Shown here: positions 1 to 11,842 of the stretch, in pieces
How positions within the stretch are numbered: position 1 is the stretch's first letter
Layout of the letters: each line of letters opens with the position of its first letter
Assembly (NCBI RefSeq): GCF_040869045.1
Contig: NC_090321.1
Span: forward strand, 131,865,689 to 131,929,688
Direction of reading: 5' to 3'
Length of the DNA: 64,000 nt
From: Eurosta solidaginis
Taxonomy: Eukaryota > Arthropoda > Insecta > Diptera > Tephritidae
Notes under the pieces: generated by a model
Seen by the model: only the letters and a program-made list of their open reading frames with translations
Database searches by the model: none
Told to the model about the DNA's origin: nothing
Made by a program: the position numbers and the translations under genes

Positions 1-722
1 GAACAAATAATACATACATGAATAGAAAGCGACCTATGATGCCCGATTTGGCTCATATTTGGAACAAATATTGCATACAGTCTGGTAGTAGAGGCATCAA
101 AATATTTTGGAGTTGAAGGAGGGACAAGCATACGTGGCGCAGAGTCGAGTAAAGTCTTTGGAAGGATTATGTATTGAGGACTTAGATTGTAACAAATTGT
201 CAGGAAAGAGTCCTTGTAATAATGAGTCACTAAATGAACTAAATAGAATGAGACAAAATAGGCAATTAAATAAAGACTAAAAACTTGAAAATAAAATAAT
301 TAAAAAAAATGTTTAAGTTAAACGGTTTTATTGAAAACAATACTTACATGAAGTAATAATAATACGAAAAGCTAGAAAATAATTAGGTAGGTCCTTGGTA
401 CTAGTCATCACACTCCTTATCAATCTATGGCGTTGATCAGACAATTAAATAAAAGCGTTGGACGCGTAATATTTCTATTGATAGTCATAAGTAAAACCAA
501 CTGAACCTTAATCGGGTTATGCTACGCCTAACATTTTTAGAAAGTTCACGCGCCCAACGCTTTTATTTAATTATCTGATCAACGACATAGATTGATAAGG
601 AGTGTGATGACTGGTACCTAGGGCCTACCTAATTATTTTCTAGCTTTTCGTATTATTATTACTTCATGTAAGTATTGTTTTCAATAAAACCGTTTAACTT
701 AAACATTTTTTTTAAATTATTT
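1..722 (-). repeat. Repeat C copy 1 (empty-site copy) with foldback arms
   Basis: On the minus strand this matches 25180-25544 followed directly by 55253-55400, without the 30 kb of inserted elements found there. It is therefore a pre-insertion version of the same repeat. Positions 297-466 and 545-722 are inverted copies of each other around a ~78-bp loop, so this end is a foldback structure. The 1-140 part contains a repeated phrase ending in CCAAATATGAGCCAAATCGG on the minus strand, seen again several times at 55253-55540. No ORF is recognisable. The superfamily is unknown. Confidence 0.75.
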
Positions 723-1039
723 TATTCAATTTAATTTGAAGTAATTTCACCATAATTCTACGTCGATTTCTTTTGGTTTTACATATTTTTTATATTTTTG
801 TTTAAGGAGCTCCATACCAAAACGTTATAATTACATTTGAAAATTTTGTAAAAAATTTAAGAAAATACAATCAAAAATTACAACGTCTTAATGAAAAAAT
901 TTAAGTAAGTTAGACCAGTTTGCTATATTTCCGCTCACTGCTTAACTATTAACGCATTATTGCACTACCCCCCACCACTGGATGCATAGACTGAGTTGAA
1001 AAAAATACAAGTTGGTCGAGTTTCGACCACAGGCGATAC
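723..1039. other. AT-rich spacer without a recognised gene
   Basis: A-rich and T-rich sequence between two foldback units. I see no ORF, terminal repeat or RNA gene in it. Confidence 0.4.
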
Positions 1040-2392
1040 TAGTTAGTATTTATGACCCAATGCCAAGGTGAGCACGTGCCGAGGGCTGAATGATCTGAAG
1101 GTGTATACAAATTTCATATCGTTGCGCCTCAGGGTACCAGGGCGAACCCTGTTGCACTGAAGCCTTTATCCCTCTACAATGGACCTCTGGGGTGATGGAT
1201 CGTTTTTGTCCTATACTCGTGGGAACAAAATGAACAAAAATAAAATTAAAAAAAAAACGTTTTTAAAAATAAGCTTTTATTATTGGTTAATAAAATTAAC
1301 TAAAAAGTAAAAAATAAAATTAAAGAAAAAAAAATTTTTTAAATAAGCTTTTATTATTGGTTAATAAAATTAACTAAAAAGTAAATAAAATTAAAGAAAA
1401 GGAAACTTTTCTAAAAATAAGCTTTTATTATTGGTTACTAAAATTAACTAAAAAGTAAAAAATAAATTGACTGTAAAGAAATATAACACTTTACAAGATC
1501 AGTGTAACCTTTAACGATAATTAGGCTTCTTCGTCTGCGACAAAAAATTCCATAATGTACATAATTATATATTTTTAACATTAAAACTTTACTCCTAAAT
1601 TATTAAATCTTACAGTTTATATCACAGTCCTAATTGTTCTAATAAAAGCGTGTTACATTGTGATAGCAAGAAAAGAAGGTCCTAAATTTTCTTAATTATA
1701 CCATCAAAATTTAACACGCTTTTATTAGAACAATTAGGACTGTGATATAAACTGTAAGATTTAATAATTTAGGAGTAAAGTTATATTAGAACAATTAGGA
1801 CTGTGATATAAACTGTAAGATTTAATAATTTAGGAGTAAAGTTATAATGTTAAAAATATATAATTATGTACAATATGAAATTTTTTTCCCGCAGACGAAG
1901 AAGTCTAATTATCATTAAAGGTTACAATGAACTTATAAAGTGTTATATTTCTTTACAGTGAATTTATTTTTTACTTTTTAGTTAATTTTATTAACCAATA
2001 ATAAAAGCTTATTTTTAAAAAAGTTTTTTTCTTTAATTTTATTTAATTTTGAGTTAATTTTATTAACCAATAATAAAAGCTTATTTTTAAATAAGTTATT
2101 TTTCTTTAATTTTATTTTTACTTTTTAGTTAATTTTATTAACCAATAATAAAAGCTTATTTTTTATTTTTTTATTTTCAAAAAAGTTTTTTTCTTTAATT
2201 TTATTTTTCCTTCTCTCTTGTTTACGTATTCTCTCCGTATCTTGCCTATTTGTGCGTTGTTCTGGCTACTCATTTTCTCTATGCTTACCGACTGCTAAAC
2301 TTATCTTAGCGATATGAAATTTTTATACACCCTCATATTATTCAGCCCTCGGCACGTGCTCACTTTGTCATTGGGCCATATATACTAATAAT
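1040..2392. mobile_element. Foldback (FB-like) inverted-repeat element, ~1.35 kb
   Basis: The left end (1051-1125, containing GAGCACGTGCCGAGGGCTGA) recurs inverted at 2309-2380. The arms run inward through tandem ~65-bp AT-rich units carrying AAGCTTTTATTATTGG (1265-1460 and, inverted, 1975-2165) to a centre near 1650-1715 that contains AATAAAAGCG and its complement. The right arm has an extra direct copy of a ~65-bp block (1722-1783 and 1784-1845). Long arms built of tandem units are typical of Foldback elements. There is no coding capacity. Confidence 0.7.
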
Positions 2393-2475
2393 AAATCATA
2401 AAAAATCCACATTCACAGCTATTTGAATATGAGTACGTATAAAGCAACCAAGCGCAGCTAGCCTGATCTATTCGT

Positions 2476-4122
2476 TTACATACAAAAATCGATGCGTAAG
2501 TATAAGCTATGATACATATGGATACAAGCGGCAACGGGAAATTTTTGCAATAAGACAGCCCCAAACCCATCTATCGAAGCGTCAGTATGTAGTTCAGTTT
2601 CATATTTTTGATTATAAATGCCTAGGACAGGATTTTCGACCAACACCTTTTTTATCATATTAAACGCTTGTTCTTGTTGATACCCCATTTCAAACGAACA
2701 ATTCTGCTTAGTCATGTCGGTTAGAGGTTTAACAATAATGAAAAAATTGGGTATACATTTTCTAAAATACCCTGCTAACCCTAGAAAACTGAGAAGCTGC
2801 TTCGGTGTATGCACTATACTGTAATTGAGTACTGCTTCTATTTTTTCTGGCGATGCGTGCAGCTTTTGGTTTTCAATAATGTAACCAAGAAACGTAACTT
2901 TTCTTTTCAGGAATTGACATTTTTTAATATTTAAATTTATTAATCCATAGTCTCGGCAAGTGTTAACTACTAACTCAAGATTTTCTACTGCCTGCTTCTC
3001 GTCTTTTGCCGGAATAATTACATCGTCGATGTACGGTAATGCAATACCCTTATGTGTTAAATCCCGAAAAATTGCATTTGTGTGCCTCCGAAAAACACCA
3101 GGTCAATTAGACAGTCCAAATGGCACTTTAAAAAATTGATACTGCTCGTTTTGAGTTATGAAAGAAGTATATTTACGGCTGGATTCTGCCACAGGTACGT
3201 AGAAAAATCCATTTTTTAAATCGATAGTGCTGAAAATCTTGGAGTCTTGCAATCTATCTAGTTGATCATCTATGAGGGGAAGTGGAAAATGGTCTTTAAT
3301 AATTACCTCATTGATTCGGCGAAAATCAATACATAGCCTGTGCGATTCGTCCTTTTTATTTACCAAAATAACTGGACTGGTGAAGTCGGAATTCGACGGT
3401 TCAATAACTTTGTTCTTAAGCCATTCGTCAATTTGGGCATCCACGATAGCCACTTGCGAAAATGGTAACCGACGTGGTCTAGAAAAAATTGGCGTTTCGT
3501 CACTTAATACTATGCGTATCTCTACGTTTGTTGTTAGTGTTTTCAAAGGTTTATAATTCGTGATCAACTCGCGCACTTTTTGCTTTGCTATCGCACTTGC
3601 ACTAACATCAGTGTCATGTTGACATTGGTTTATTACCGCGTCAATTTTCATTAAAGCTATTTCTTCATAACCCTCACTGTCCGTGTTAATCTTATTAATT
3701 TGCAAGCCGTCGCGATTTATTACTATTTCCGGTTTTAAACATAACTCTTCGCCGAGAACCACTTCAATATCCATACACTTACACGAAACTACGTAGCAAG
3801 TTAGATTGAAAGTTTGACCGTCTATTTGTATATCATGTTCCAAACACCCTTCAGGCCGTATTTTGTTTTGTTTCGCATTTTCACCAAAACAAATTAAAGT
3901 TATATTACACGCACTTAATTTCGGCTTATTTAAGTTTTTATACACAGTTTCGGTTAAGATATTAAATTTGCTTCCTGTATCGAACAACGCGACATAATTT
4001 TTTTCACCGATTCTTACGCTTTTATTAGTAAGATCACGTTTTACTACAATTTGACGGGTATTCGCATTCACTTTTTTCTTTCTTCGTTTCCATGCAATTT
4101 GCTGAAATATGCCCGAAACCAT
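2476..4122 (-). pseudogene. Ty3/gypsy-D protease-reverse transcriptase, one premature stop, 3' truncated
   Basis: Read from 4122 downward. An aspartic protease comes first, with active site DTG in ALFDTGSKFNIL. The reverse transcriptase follows, with FSTIDLKNGFF (residue block with the first catalytic Asp) and FFKVPFGLSN. A TGA at about 3100-3102 interrupts the frame just after FGLSN. The same frame then continues with the YIDD catalytic box, the FLGY block, and the start of RNase H (LHTDASIDGFGAVLL) near 2560. Homology ends near 2540, so the rest of RNase H and integrase are missing. The retrotransposon-pol identity is firm. The exact clade (mag-like is possible) is inference. Confidence 0.85.
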
Positions 4123-4357
4123 TGCAGTTAAAACACTTTCTGCCTTTTTCTTTATTTTTGCAGCTGTTTAATAAATGCCCTTTCCCACCGCAATTGTAAC
4201 ATTTAATTTCTCTCTTTTCATTCTTCTCACTCTTTTCATTCTTTTGTGTATTGTTTTTCACTATTGCTTTGCCGTCTTTATTCGTGTTGCGTTGCCGCAT
4301 ATATTCGTAACACTTCAATTTTTCTTTAAAGTCACTTAAATTTTTAGAACCATTCAA
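4034..4357 (-). pseudogene. Ty3/gypsy-D gag C-terminus, nucleocapsid zinc knuckles
   Basis: Two CCHC knuckles are visible: CYNCGGKGHLLNSC and CFNCNGFGHISANC, preceded by a lysine-rich linker. These bind genomic RNA in Gag of Ty3/gypsy elements. The frame overlaps the protease frame by about 90 nt, which could be a normal gag-pol frameshift zone. The junction with the upstream gag piece at 4344-4357 looks like a damaging frameshift. Confidence 0.85.
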
Positions 4358-4778
4358 AAATTGCTTTGTTTACATTCATATCAGCAGTCCCGTCTATAAC
4401 GTACTGTATCAAAGCATCACTTTCAATTTTTGCTTGAGAAGCCATTTCTTTCATAGAATAGAAATATTCTTGGACACTTTCGCTATCTTTAATTTTAAGT
4501 TCGCACAGTCGCTTGTGTATAATAGCACTTTTCGTTGTTGTTTTGAATTCATTTATTAATGCATCTTTTAATACGTTCCACGAATTTAGGCCCCTTTCGC
4601 TCATTACAAACAACTTTGCTACTCCGCGTAATGATTTTTTCGCAAACAATAATTTTTGCAAATTGTCCCACTGCATTATTGTTGCTTGTTCTTCAAATTC
4701 TTGCGTCCACATTTCAATTGGAATCTTATTAGAACCGTCAAAAATTCTAATTGAATCCTCTACGTCGCGCAATGTCAT
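4344..4778 (-). pseudogene. Ty3/gypsy-D gag, capsid-like middle part
   Basis: The protein has the retrotransposon-gag pattern: a W-x-x-FE segment (MWTQEFEEQATIMQW), then LLFAKKSLRGVAKLF, then W-x-LK-x-x-L-x-x-EF, and finally a YFYSMKEMA helix. It sits directly upstream of the zinc knuckles on the minus strand and belongs to the same element. The N-terminal gag portion is separated by an insertion and duplication at 4930-5440. Confidence 0.75.
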
Positions 4779-4929
4779 TGCGAATTTCGGTTTTTCATAT
4801 GTAGCGTTACTACTAATACCTATGTACGTCGTTTGTATTATCGCATGTTTTGTTTACATGCCTTATTTCGTCGTTTGCTGTTTGTGTAGGAAAACTGAAG
4901 TAATTTGTTTCTTCACCACGATTTATACC

Positions 4930-5440
4930 AAAGAGGATAAATACAATAAGAGCCGTCACTCGTTATTTTTTTGGCATTTACTCGATTTATACTGAGAGGA
5001 GTCGTTACTTTTTTTTTGGGCGAGATGTTTATAAATGTCTTCTGTACATTTTCGTGGGGTATTTGTGTTTATTTTTCGACAGTATTTACTTAACTTATTT
5101 AATTCTCTTTCCAAAAATCACAGTTGCACTAGGGGCCTACACGGCATGGATAAATGCGAGACAATTAAAAATGTCCCTCTCAGAAAACATTCGGCATCAA
5201 TTTTTTCAATTTCCAGCGAGATACTCGCCACAAAATAACGAGTGACTTACTTAACTTATTTAATTCTCTTTCCAAAAATCACAGTTGCACTAGGGGCCTA
5301 CACGGCATGGATAAATGCGAGACAATTAAAAATGTCCCTCTCAGAAAACATTCGGCATCAATTTTTTCAATTTCTAGCGAGATACTCGCCACAAAATAAC
5401 GAGTGACGGCTCTTATTGTATTTATCCTCTTTGTTTATAC
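4930..5440. repeat. Tandem and inverted duplication inside gypsy-D gag
   Basis: A 160-bp block occurs twice head-to-tail (5088-5247 and 5248-5407, nearly identical, both ending in GATACTCGCCACAAAATAAC). In addition, AGAGGATAAATACAATAAGA reads forward at 4935 and in reverse complement near 5410-5435, so a short inverted repeat brackets the tandem pair. The block separates two gag fragments. Its origin is unclear; an LTR-derived fragment is possible. Confidence 0.7.
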
Positions 5441-5849
5441 TCCCTTCGTTACTGCTTTCAACATCGTTATCATTCTCTTTATCGCCATCGTCCTTTACAC
5501 CGTTTGTATCTTCATTGTCATCATCTTCGTCGTTTACTCGCTCAGAGAAAAAATGATTTCGTCGGAGGTTCTTAAATATTTGAAGCTTTACATCAGCCAC
5601 ATCGTACTCAATTTCCAACATATTGCAAATGGTTACTAGATCGCGTTCATTTAAATTTTTCTCAACGTAGTCTGCTTTCAGCTGATACTCTGCGCTGCTT
5701 TCGTTGTAGTCAAAGCCACTAAACTCGCGCAAGCGACGACGGTTATTTCTGTCGCCTTCACTTTCGAAAATGTACTTGTGGAGCGTCTGTATTTTACCTT
5801 TGCTGCTACTTCGCAAGCTGTACTGAATAAAGTCATTTAAACAAGCCAT
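5367..5849 (-). pseudogene. Ty3/gypsy-D gag N-terminus with SAP-like segment
   Basis: The ORF starts MACLNDFIQ and contains a SAP-like helix pair (ERDLVTICNMLEIEYDVAD), followed by a very acidic D/E/N-rich stretch. Such N-termini are common in insect Ty3/gypsy Gag proteins. Its C-terminal ~20 residues run into the duplicated block at 5385-5440, so the ORF end is artificial. It lies upstream of the gag middle part in the same orientation. Confidence 0.6.
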
Positions 5850-5964
5850 TTTGTATACGAAAAATAGGCTTACTTTCGATAAATGCTATTTGCAAATTTT
5901 CACAACACTTTTCACTTGTATTGCTTATTTTAATGCTTATTACAATGCGATCTTAACTTACGCT

Positions 5965-5996
5965 TTTCTTTCACGGGTTGAGCCCCCAATTAATAT
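5965..5996 (-). promoter_or_regulatory. Possible primer-binding site of gypsy-D
   Basis: The minus strand reads TTGGGGGCTCAACCCG about 120 nt upstream of the gag start. This resembles TGGGGGCTC-type retroelement primer-binding sites. If correct, the 5' LTR would lie at higher coordinates from about 5997. I could not find a second LTR copy to prove it. Confidence 0.35.
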
Positions 5997-8385
5997 AATG
6001 TTTTACTTACGCGGTATTTTACCCCAGAAGTGAATACAACTCTAAAGTTTTGTTTTATTATTAAATGGTTAGGGTTTTTAATATTTAGTTTGATTAAAAG
6101 TTGTAGAAAATTGATTATACACAAAGTTTATAAATTATGTTATACAGAAATATGTAAATTGATTTTAACACGTCGTCTCGTCGTCACCCGCGCTCGTCTT
6201 CAACTAAACTAAATTCTGCTTTTTGAGACGTTCATCTCTCTCTATTGTCTCTCTTCTTCGCTTCACTCCCACATACATGCATATGAATATACAGATTTCC
6301 GAGAAAACATATCGTATGTGTTTGCCAAAAGTGGCTTCACTTCGGATATCAGCATTTTAGGTTGTCAGATCTTTCGCGTTCAACGCTAAGGCGGTGTCAG
6401 GATGAAAAATACTCTCAACCAAATTACTGACACGAATAACTATGTTTAGATAACCCTGACTGAGTATGAGACACGATTTTTTATATCATGATCCGAATAT
6501 ATTGGGGCATATTCATAACCGAAATAAAATGTGACTAAGTTAGTTGAAACATTTTTGACAGAGAGCACATATAAAATTGTGTCAAACAGTGTTAACTAAC
6601 TTAAAATCATATTTTATAGTGATTTTGCTTATGTCGCGTTCAGTTTACAACTAATCGTTGCAGATCTCTGCTCTGTGGGTTAAATCTGTTTCAAAATAAA
6701 ATTGCAACTTTCCTTAGCTAAAACTCCATCGCCAAAAATTTGTAAAACAAAATCAAGTGCGCAGAAAAGTATGTAAAATTTAGCGATAACAGCCTAACTT
6801 CTACGTTCGTTCACCCAGAGAAAAAACGCATTGTAGAAATTACTATGAAAATATTCAATTTAAATATGCTCAAATCTCAAATCTGACTTGAATACAAACA
6901 TAGTTGATCAACAAATACAAATCTAGCAACGTTAAATTAACAAAAATAAACTTCAATATAATTATTTTACATATTTATTTTAACTATGGTCGTAGTCACC
7001 CAGTATTTATTATCAGCCCAATTCTAAACGAAAATTCCGTGCGAGTTTTTTCCCTTCTCCCATTCCTCGTATTCTAAATAAAAATCCCTTGTGAGTTTTT
7101 TCACTTCTCCCTTTCCTCCTATTCTGAACAATGTTCGAAAAAGCGGAAACCGGTTATGGGAGAAAAGTAGGTATTATGAATGTGAGGGAGAGGGAGATTT
7201 CTCTGCCATTTCATAGGAGTTTTTTCACTAGTTAAATTAAAGGGAATGCATGAAAATAGTTAAAAGAAATTGGTTATTTTAAGAAAGAACACTTATTTGT
7301 CCAAATTTGTGCTAAAATATGTATTTACATTCTACCACAATATTCTCATTGTTAATACAACAACAACTACAACCACAATATTCTTTATTTTAAGTCGAAA
7401 AGTATATCATAAGCAACGGTAGAGCTCTTGGTATACATATTTGATGCAGCCATCCAGAAATTGCGCAAGGATTTTTTAATAAGGCTTAAATAGATTTTGG
7501 CATATGACGAAGGACGAATTCAACTCAATTTGGCCGCCAGAAAATTGCTTTGCTGAATGAAAGCAGGCAACTCCGGCAGATTTTTGTTATGCGGCCGTCT
7601 TCTTCTTATGTTCCGCTCTTGATGTTGCTGTGGCACCAATTTATTACTAATTTCAGTGAATACCACATGAAATGGTATAAATACTGTGCATTGTTTATAT
7701 TTTATTTCTTAATTTCCAACAAATTTGCAACAATAATTAAGCTTTTAAATTTTTTAAACAAAAGAAGAAATGTGCAACGAAATTTCAATTGACAAAACAG
7801 CTGACTTCGAAAATTCGAAATTCCTATTCCCCAATTATTGTTCTCCCTAGGAGAACAGAATTGGAGGAATTTTTCCGCGGGAATAAAAAAATCCGCGAGA
7901 ACAAAATTCCGCGAGAATATTTATAATTGGTCTGTATATCTACAAACACTCACACATGCATTTATTTATTTATTTATTTATATACCCGTGATTAATACAT
8001 ATGTACAGAACTGAAGCGCAATTACTTCAGTGTTGCCAAGATATCAACGTGTTTAAACCAAAGTAGGGCATACTTTGCGGCCGCACGCTGCAACGAATTA
8101 ATACTCAAATGACCACGCTAATTGAATTTTGCTTCTAAAGTTTAGTGTTTATAAAAAATGTATCTTTTATCTCAATAAAAACCAATAAAATAAGCAAAAC
8201 CAATAATACTATTTTTAAAAATACGTGCCACCAATAGGATTTGAACTCTGGCACTGCATTTGTGATCTGCTCAGAACCAGATCCCAAATTAGCGACTTAT
8301 TTTTAGAGACTAGTGATGTGAGAATGCTAAGTGAATACCATATAGTCTCAAAATGGGATTTCACTAGTGTATTTTATATTGAAAC
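5997..8385. other. Long stretch without a recognised gene
   Basis: AT-rich non-coding sequence. An imperfect ~60-bp tandem pair occurs at 7024-7130 (each with a TTTTTTC-x-CTTCTCCC phrase). A related C/G-containing segment with repeated CCGCGAGAA sits at 7850-7925. A short ATTT microsatellite lies at 7962-7982. A weak inverted similarity lies at 6520-6610. All ORFs here are short and unsupported. Confidence 0.4.
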
Positions 8386-8892
8386 TAGCAGACCCGGCAG
8401 ACGTTGTTCTGCCCTAAATTTGGCCTATCTGCATACATTTCAATAAGCTTTTTCCGTCTAACTCTGCCCTACCCCTCTACACTTTTTCCTAATCTTTTTG
8501 TTCACTCCTCCCTCCGTCGCTTCATCTCCATAGTCGTCTCATTCTATCTCTTTCTCAGTCCCCTTCTCTCTTTTCTCTTCTCTCAAATTTTTCTCCTTCT
8601 TCATCTCTTATTGCCAGTCCCAGAGGGTGGTATGTATTTTGTTCCAGTCCCTTTGCGAGTCTCAGTCCCAGTCCCAGCCCGTCTCTATCATACTTCCCGG
8701 AAAAAAGCATCGTAAATACTAATATAGGCAAATTTATATACGATATTTCAGGCAAATCGAATAGGACGTATGTAAATAGGTAAATGTGGGTATTATTAAT
8801 TATTGTCTTTATTTCGGCTTCGCATGCATATTTATCACTTTTGCCAGGTTGATGCGACTAAATCGAATATCACAATGAACTTTAGAGCTCTT

Positions 8893-10675
8893 AGCAACAG
8901 CTTTCATTTGATATCCATAATTCACACACATTCTAGGGGTATCCGGGTCTATGTTTTGCCCTATATCTCGCGACCCTAGTCACTCAGCGGTGTAAAACTT
9001 AGTCTGTACTAAAGCATACATCAACAGCTTCAATTTGATTCCCATAATATAAAAACACATTCTAGGTATATCCGGGTCCATGTCTTGGCCTATATCTCGA
9101 GACTGTGGTCACCCAGCGGTGTAAAACTTACTCTGTACTAAAGCATACATCAACAGCTTCAATTTGATACCCATAATGTAAAAACACATTCTAGGTGTAT
9201 CAGGGTCCACGTTTTGGGCTACATCTCGAGACCTTAGCATCCCAGGAGTATGCAAATTATCCTGTACTATAGCACTCATCAACAGCTTTCATTTGATATC
9301 CATATTGTATAAACACATTCTAGGGGTACCAGGGTCCACGTTTTGGGCTATATCTCGAGACCCTAGCCTCCCAGTTGTATGAAAATTATCCTTTACTATA
9401 GCACTCATCAACAGCTTTCATTTGATATCCATATTGTATAAACACACTCTGGGGGTACCCGGGTCCACGTTTTGGGCTATATCTCGAGACCCTAGCCTCC
9501 CAGTTGTATGAAAATTATCTTGTACTATAGCACTCATCAACAGCTTTCATTTGATATCCATATTGTATAAACACATTCTAGGGGTACCCGGGTCCACGTT
9601 TTGGGCTATATCTCGAGATCCTAGCCTCCCATGTGTATGAAAATTATCCTGCACTATAGCACTCATCAACAGTTTTCATTTGATATCCATACTGTATAAA
9701 CACATTGTAGGGGTATCCGGGTCCACGTTTTGGGCTATATCTCGAGACCCTAACATCCCAGGAGTATGAAAATTATTCTGTACTATAGCACACATCAACA
9801 GTTATCATTTGGTATACATATTGTATAAACACGTTCTAGGGGTACCCGGGTTCACATTTTGGGCTGTATCTCGAGACCCTAGCATCCCAGGAGTATGAAA
9901 ATTATCCTGTACTATAGCACTCATCAACAGTTTTCATTTGATATCCATATTGTATAAACATATTGTAGGGGTACCCGGGTCCACGTTTTGGGCTATATCT
10001 CGAGACCCTAGCATCCCAGGAGTATGAAAATAACCTTGTAATATAGCACTCATCAACAGTTATCATTTGGTATCTATATTGTATAAACACATTCTAGGGG
10101 TACCCAACTTCGTTCTGAATACTGTAACAGGTTAAACTCTTACCTATCCAGAATCAACCCCGACATACAAAATGTATGCCCCGCCTGCAATGTGTCCCCA
10201 CATGACACCAACCATCTCTTTAATTGTAATGTGGAACCAACGCCTGTAACACCCCTTTCCTTATGGTCCACCCCTGTTGAAACAGCAAGTTTCCTTGGAC
10301 TCCCGTTAGAGGATATTGATGACAATTTGTGATCGGTCGCGGCTGTTAGGTGGGGCGAAGCACTGCTACAACAACAACAACAACACGGGTACCTGGGTCC
10401 ACGTTTTGAGCTATATCTCGAGACCCTAGCCTCCCAGTTGTATGAAAATTATCCTTTACTATAGCACTCATCAACAGCTTTCATTTGATATCCATATTGT
10501 ATAAACCCACTCTAGGGGTACCCGGGTCCACGTTTTGGGCTATATCTCGAGACCCTAGCCTCCCAGTTGTATGAAAATTATCCTGTACTATAGCACTCAT
10601 CAACAGCTTTCATTTGATATCCATATTGTATAAACACATTCTAGGGGTACCCGGGTCCACGTTTTGATCTCAAGA
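8893..10675 (+). repeat. 129-bp satellite array inside X copy 1
   Basis: The monomer contains TCATTTGATATCCATATTGT, then ACATTCTAGGGGTACCCGGG and GGGCTATATCTCGAGACCC. The spacing between successive CATATTGTAT occurrences at 9301, 9430 and 9559 is 129 bp. There are about eleven to twelve monomers once the LINE insertion at 10106-10385 is removed. Outer monomers (8900-9240) are the most diverged. Confidence 0.9.
10106..10385 (+). pseudogene. 5'-truncated LINE 3' end (Jockey-like ORF2 C-terminus)
   Basis: The plus strand encodes the LINE ORF2 tail with CPACNVSPHDTNHLFNC, a CCHC-type motif, ending at FLGLPLEDIDDNL and a stop. A short 3' UTR and an (ACA)n tail follow. It interrupts a satellite monomer, and GGGTACC-type satellite sequence lies on both sides, consistent with a target-site duplication of about 8 bp. 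The family is the same as the C-terminal fragment at 21290-21505. Confidence 0.8.
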
Positions 10676-10812
10676 TCCTAGATACGTAGCGAAAAAAAAG
10701 TAGACGATCTCAGACCTACTCAATATGCTCACAAAATTTCATGAGAATCGGTTCAGCCGTTTCGGAGGAGTTCAGCCTCTAAAACCGTGACAGAAGAATT
10801 TTATATATTAGA

Positions 10813-11282
10813 TATTTAAAAAGTGAGCAATCTAACATCGTTTTATTTTTCTAAGATATGCAATTATAATAAAAAAAATCCTACGGTATGCATAAAATAT
10901 ATAATATAAACGCATTACGAAATGATATTTCAAAGTAGTGCTGTTATCAAAAATGCACCAGGTTCTCAAAGATTTTAGTTTTTGAACATTGGCAACCATA
11001 GGATGTCATTGACGTGGGTAACTGTAAAATTGTCAATTATCAGAAGTTTTGTGTACTTTGAGTGAATAAGACTTGCGGTCGAATATCAAAAATTAAATTA
11101 CATTATTGGTAAGATGTGAAAAAAATAATAAAAATAATAAATAAAAACATATATGGACAGACATTCATACACTTTAATATGCACATACATAAATTAAATG
11201 TAATTAAACGAGCCACGAACTAAAACTATGTGCGTTTCTTAACATTCGTTGATTCCTCCACGTACGTATGTAAGTATGTATG
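10813..11282. repeat. Non-coding segment with a diverged direct copy at 12335-12530
   Basis: TTTTGTGTACTT, an AATTAAATTACATTA-like stretch, ACTATGTGCGTT and CTCTACGTATGTACGT-like phrases occur in the same order at 11045-11280 and 12340-12520. This suggests an old direct duplication or two copies of one repeat. No ORF is convincing. Confidence 0.45.
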
Positions 11283-11286
11283 TTAA

Positions 11287-11838
11287 GCTGGGTCGATTTG
11301 TAAACCTATATTCCGCCATCGATTTTTCGTAGGTTTTGGGCTCAGGAAAAAAAGTTCCACTAAGCATAACCAAAAAAATAATTTTCGAGCCTGCCAAATT
11401 TGAGTTTTTTTTTTACTTTTTTATCGCATAATTTTAAGTGGGATAGGAACTAAGAGACAAATTCGTTTTCATCGGCAACACTTTTGCACGTTTCTGAAGA
11501 AACTCTTAAAAAAAAATGGCGAAAAAATAAATTTTTTCACCAAAACACTCCTCAAAACCCAAAAAATATTTTTTTTTTTTTTCAAAAAACTGTTATCCCC
11601 AAAGTTTTTAGCGGAAAATTTTGAGTCGGACAGGGTATACATGAAAATTTTAAAATCGAATGAAAATTTTTAAGTAGGTCATGAAAAAAACCTTCAAAAT
11701 CAAAGACAAAAAGTAAAAAACTCAAATTTTGCAGGCTCGTAAATTATTTTTTTGGACATGCTTAGTGGAACTTTTTTTCCTTCCGAAAAGTCGATGGCGG
11801 AATATAGGTTAACTTTCGTCCATGCAAATCAACCCAGC
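11287..11838. mobile_element. TTAA-flanked MITE, copy 1 (piggyBac-like target)
   Basis: The terminal inverted repeats are GCTGGGTCGATTTG and its complement. The arms extend more than 100 bp, to the block that reads CCATCGATTTTTCG on the left. The element is flanked by TTAA at 11283-11286 and 11839-11842, the piggyBac target duplication. There is no transposase. A shorter relative lies at 56856-57111. Confidence 0.8.
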
Positions 11839-11842
11839 TTAA

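Larger units (their letters stand above)
8386..10812 (+). mobile_element. Element family X, copy 1 (terminus, satellite array, far end)
   Basis: The left terminus TAGCAGACCCGGCAGACG is followed by a C/T-rich segment (8450-8660). A 129-bp satellite array comes next (8893-10675), and the far end carries AATCGGTTCAGCCGTTTCGG and finishes in TTTTATATATTAGAT. The same order occurs inverted at 58085-60655. The terminus alone recurs at 16905-16977, 37589 and 39822. Conserved ends with internal tandem repeats and no transposase resemble Helentron-associated (DINE-1-like) non-autonomous elements. That class assignment is inference; MITE-like alternatives remain. Confidence 0.6.

Noticed and set aside
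8225..8300. tRNA-like segment (complement contains GAGTTCAAATCC)
   Set aside because: The would-be TpsiC stem does not pair and there is no acceptor or anticodon stem; at most a diverged SINE-like B box.
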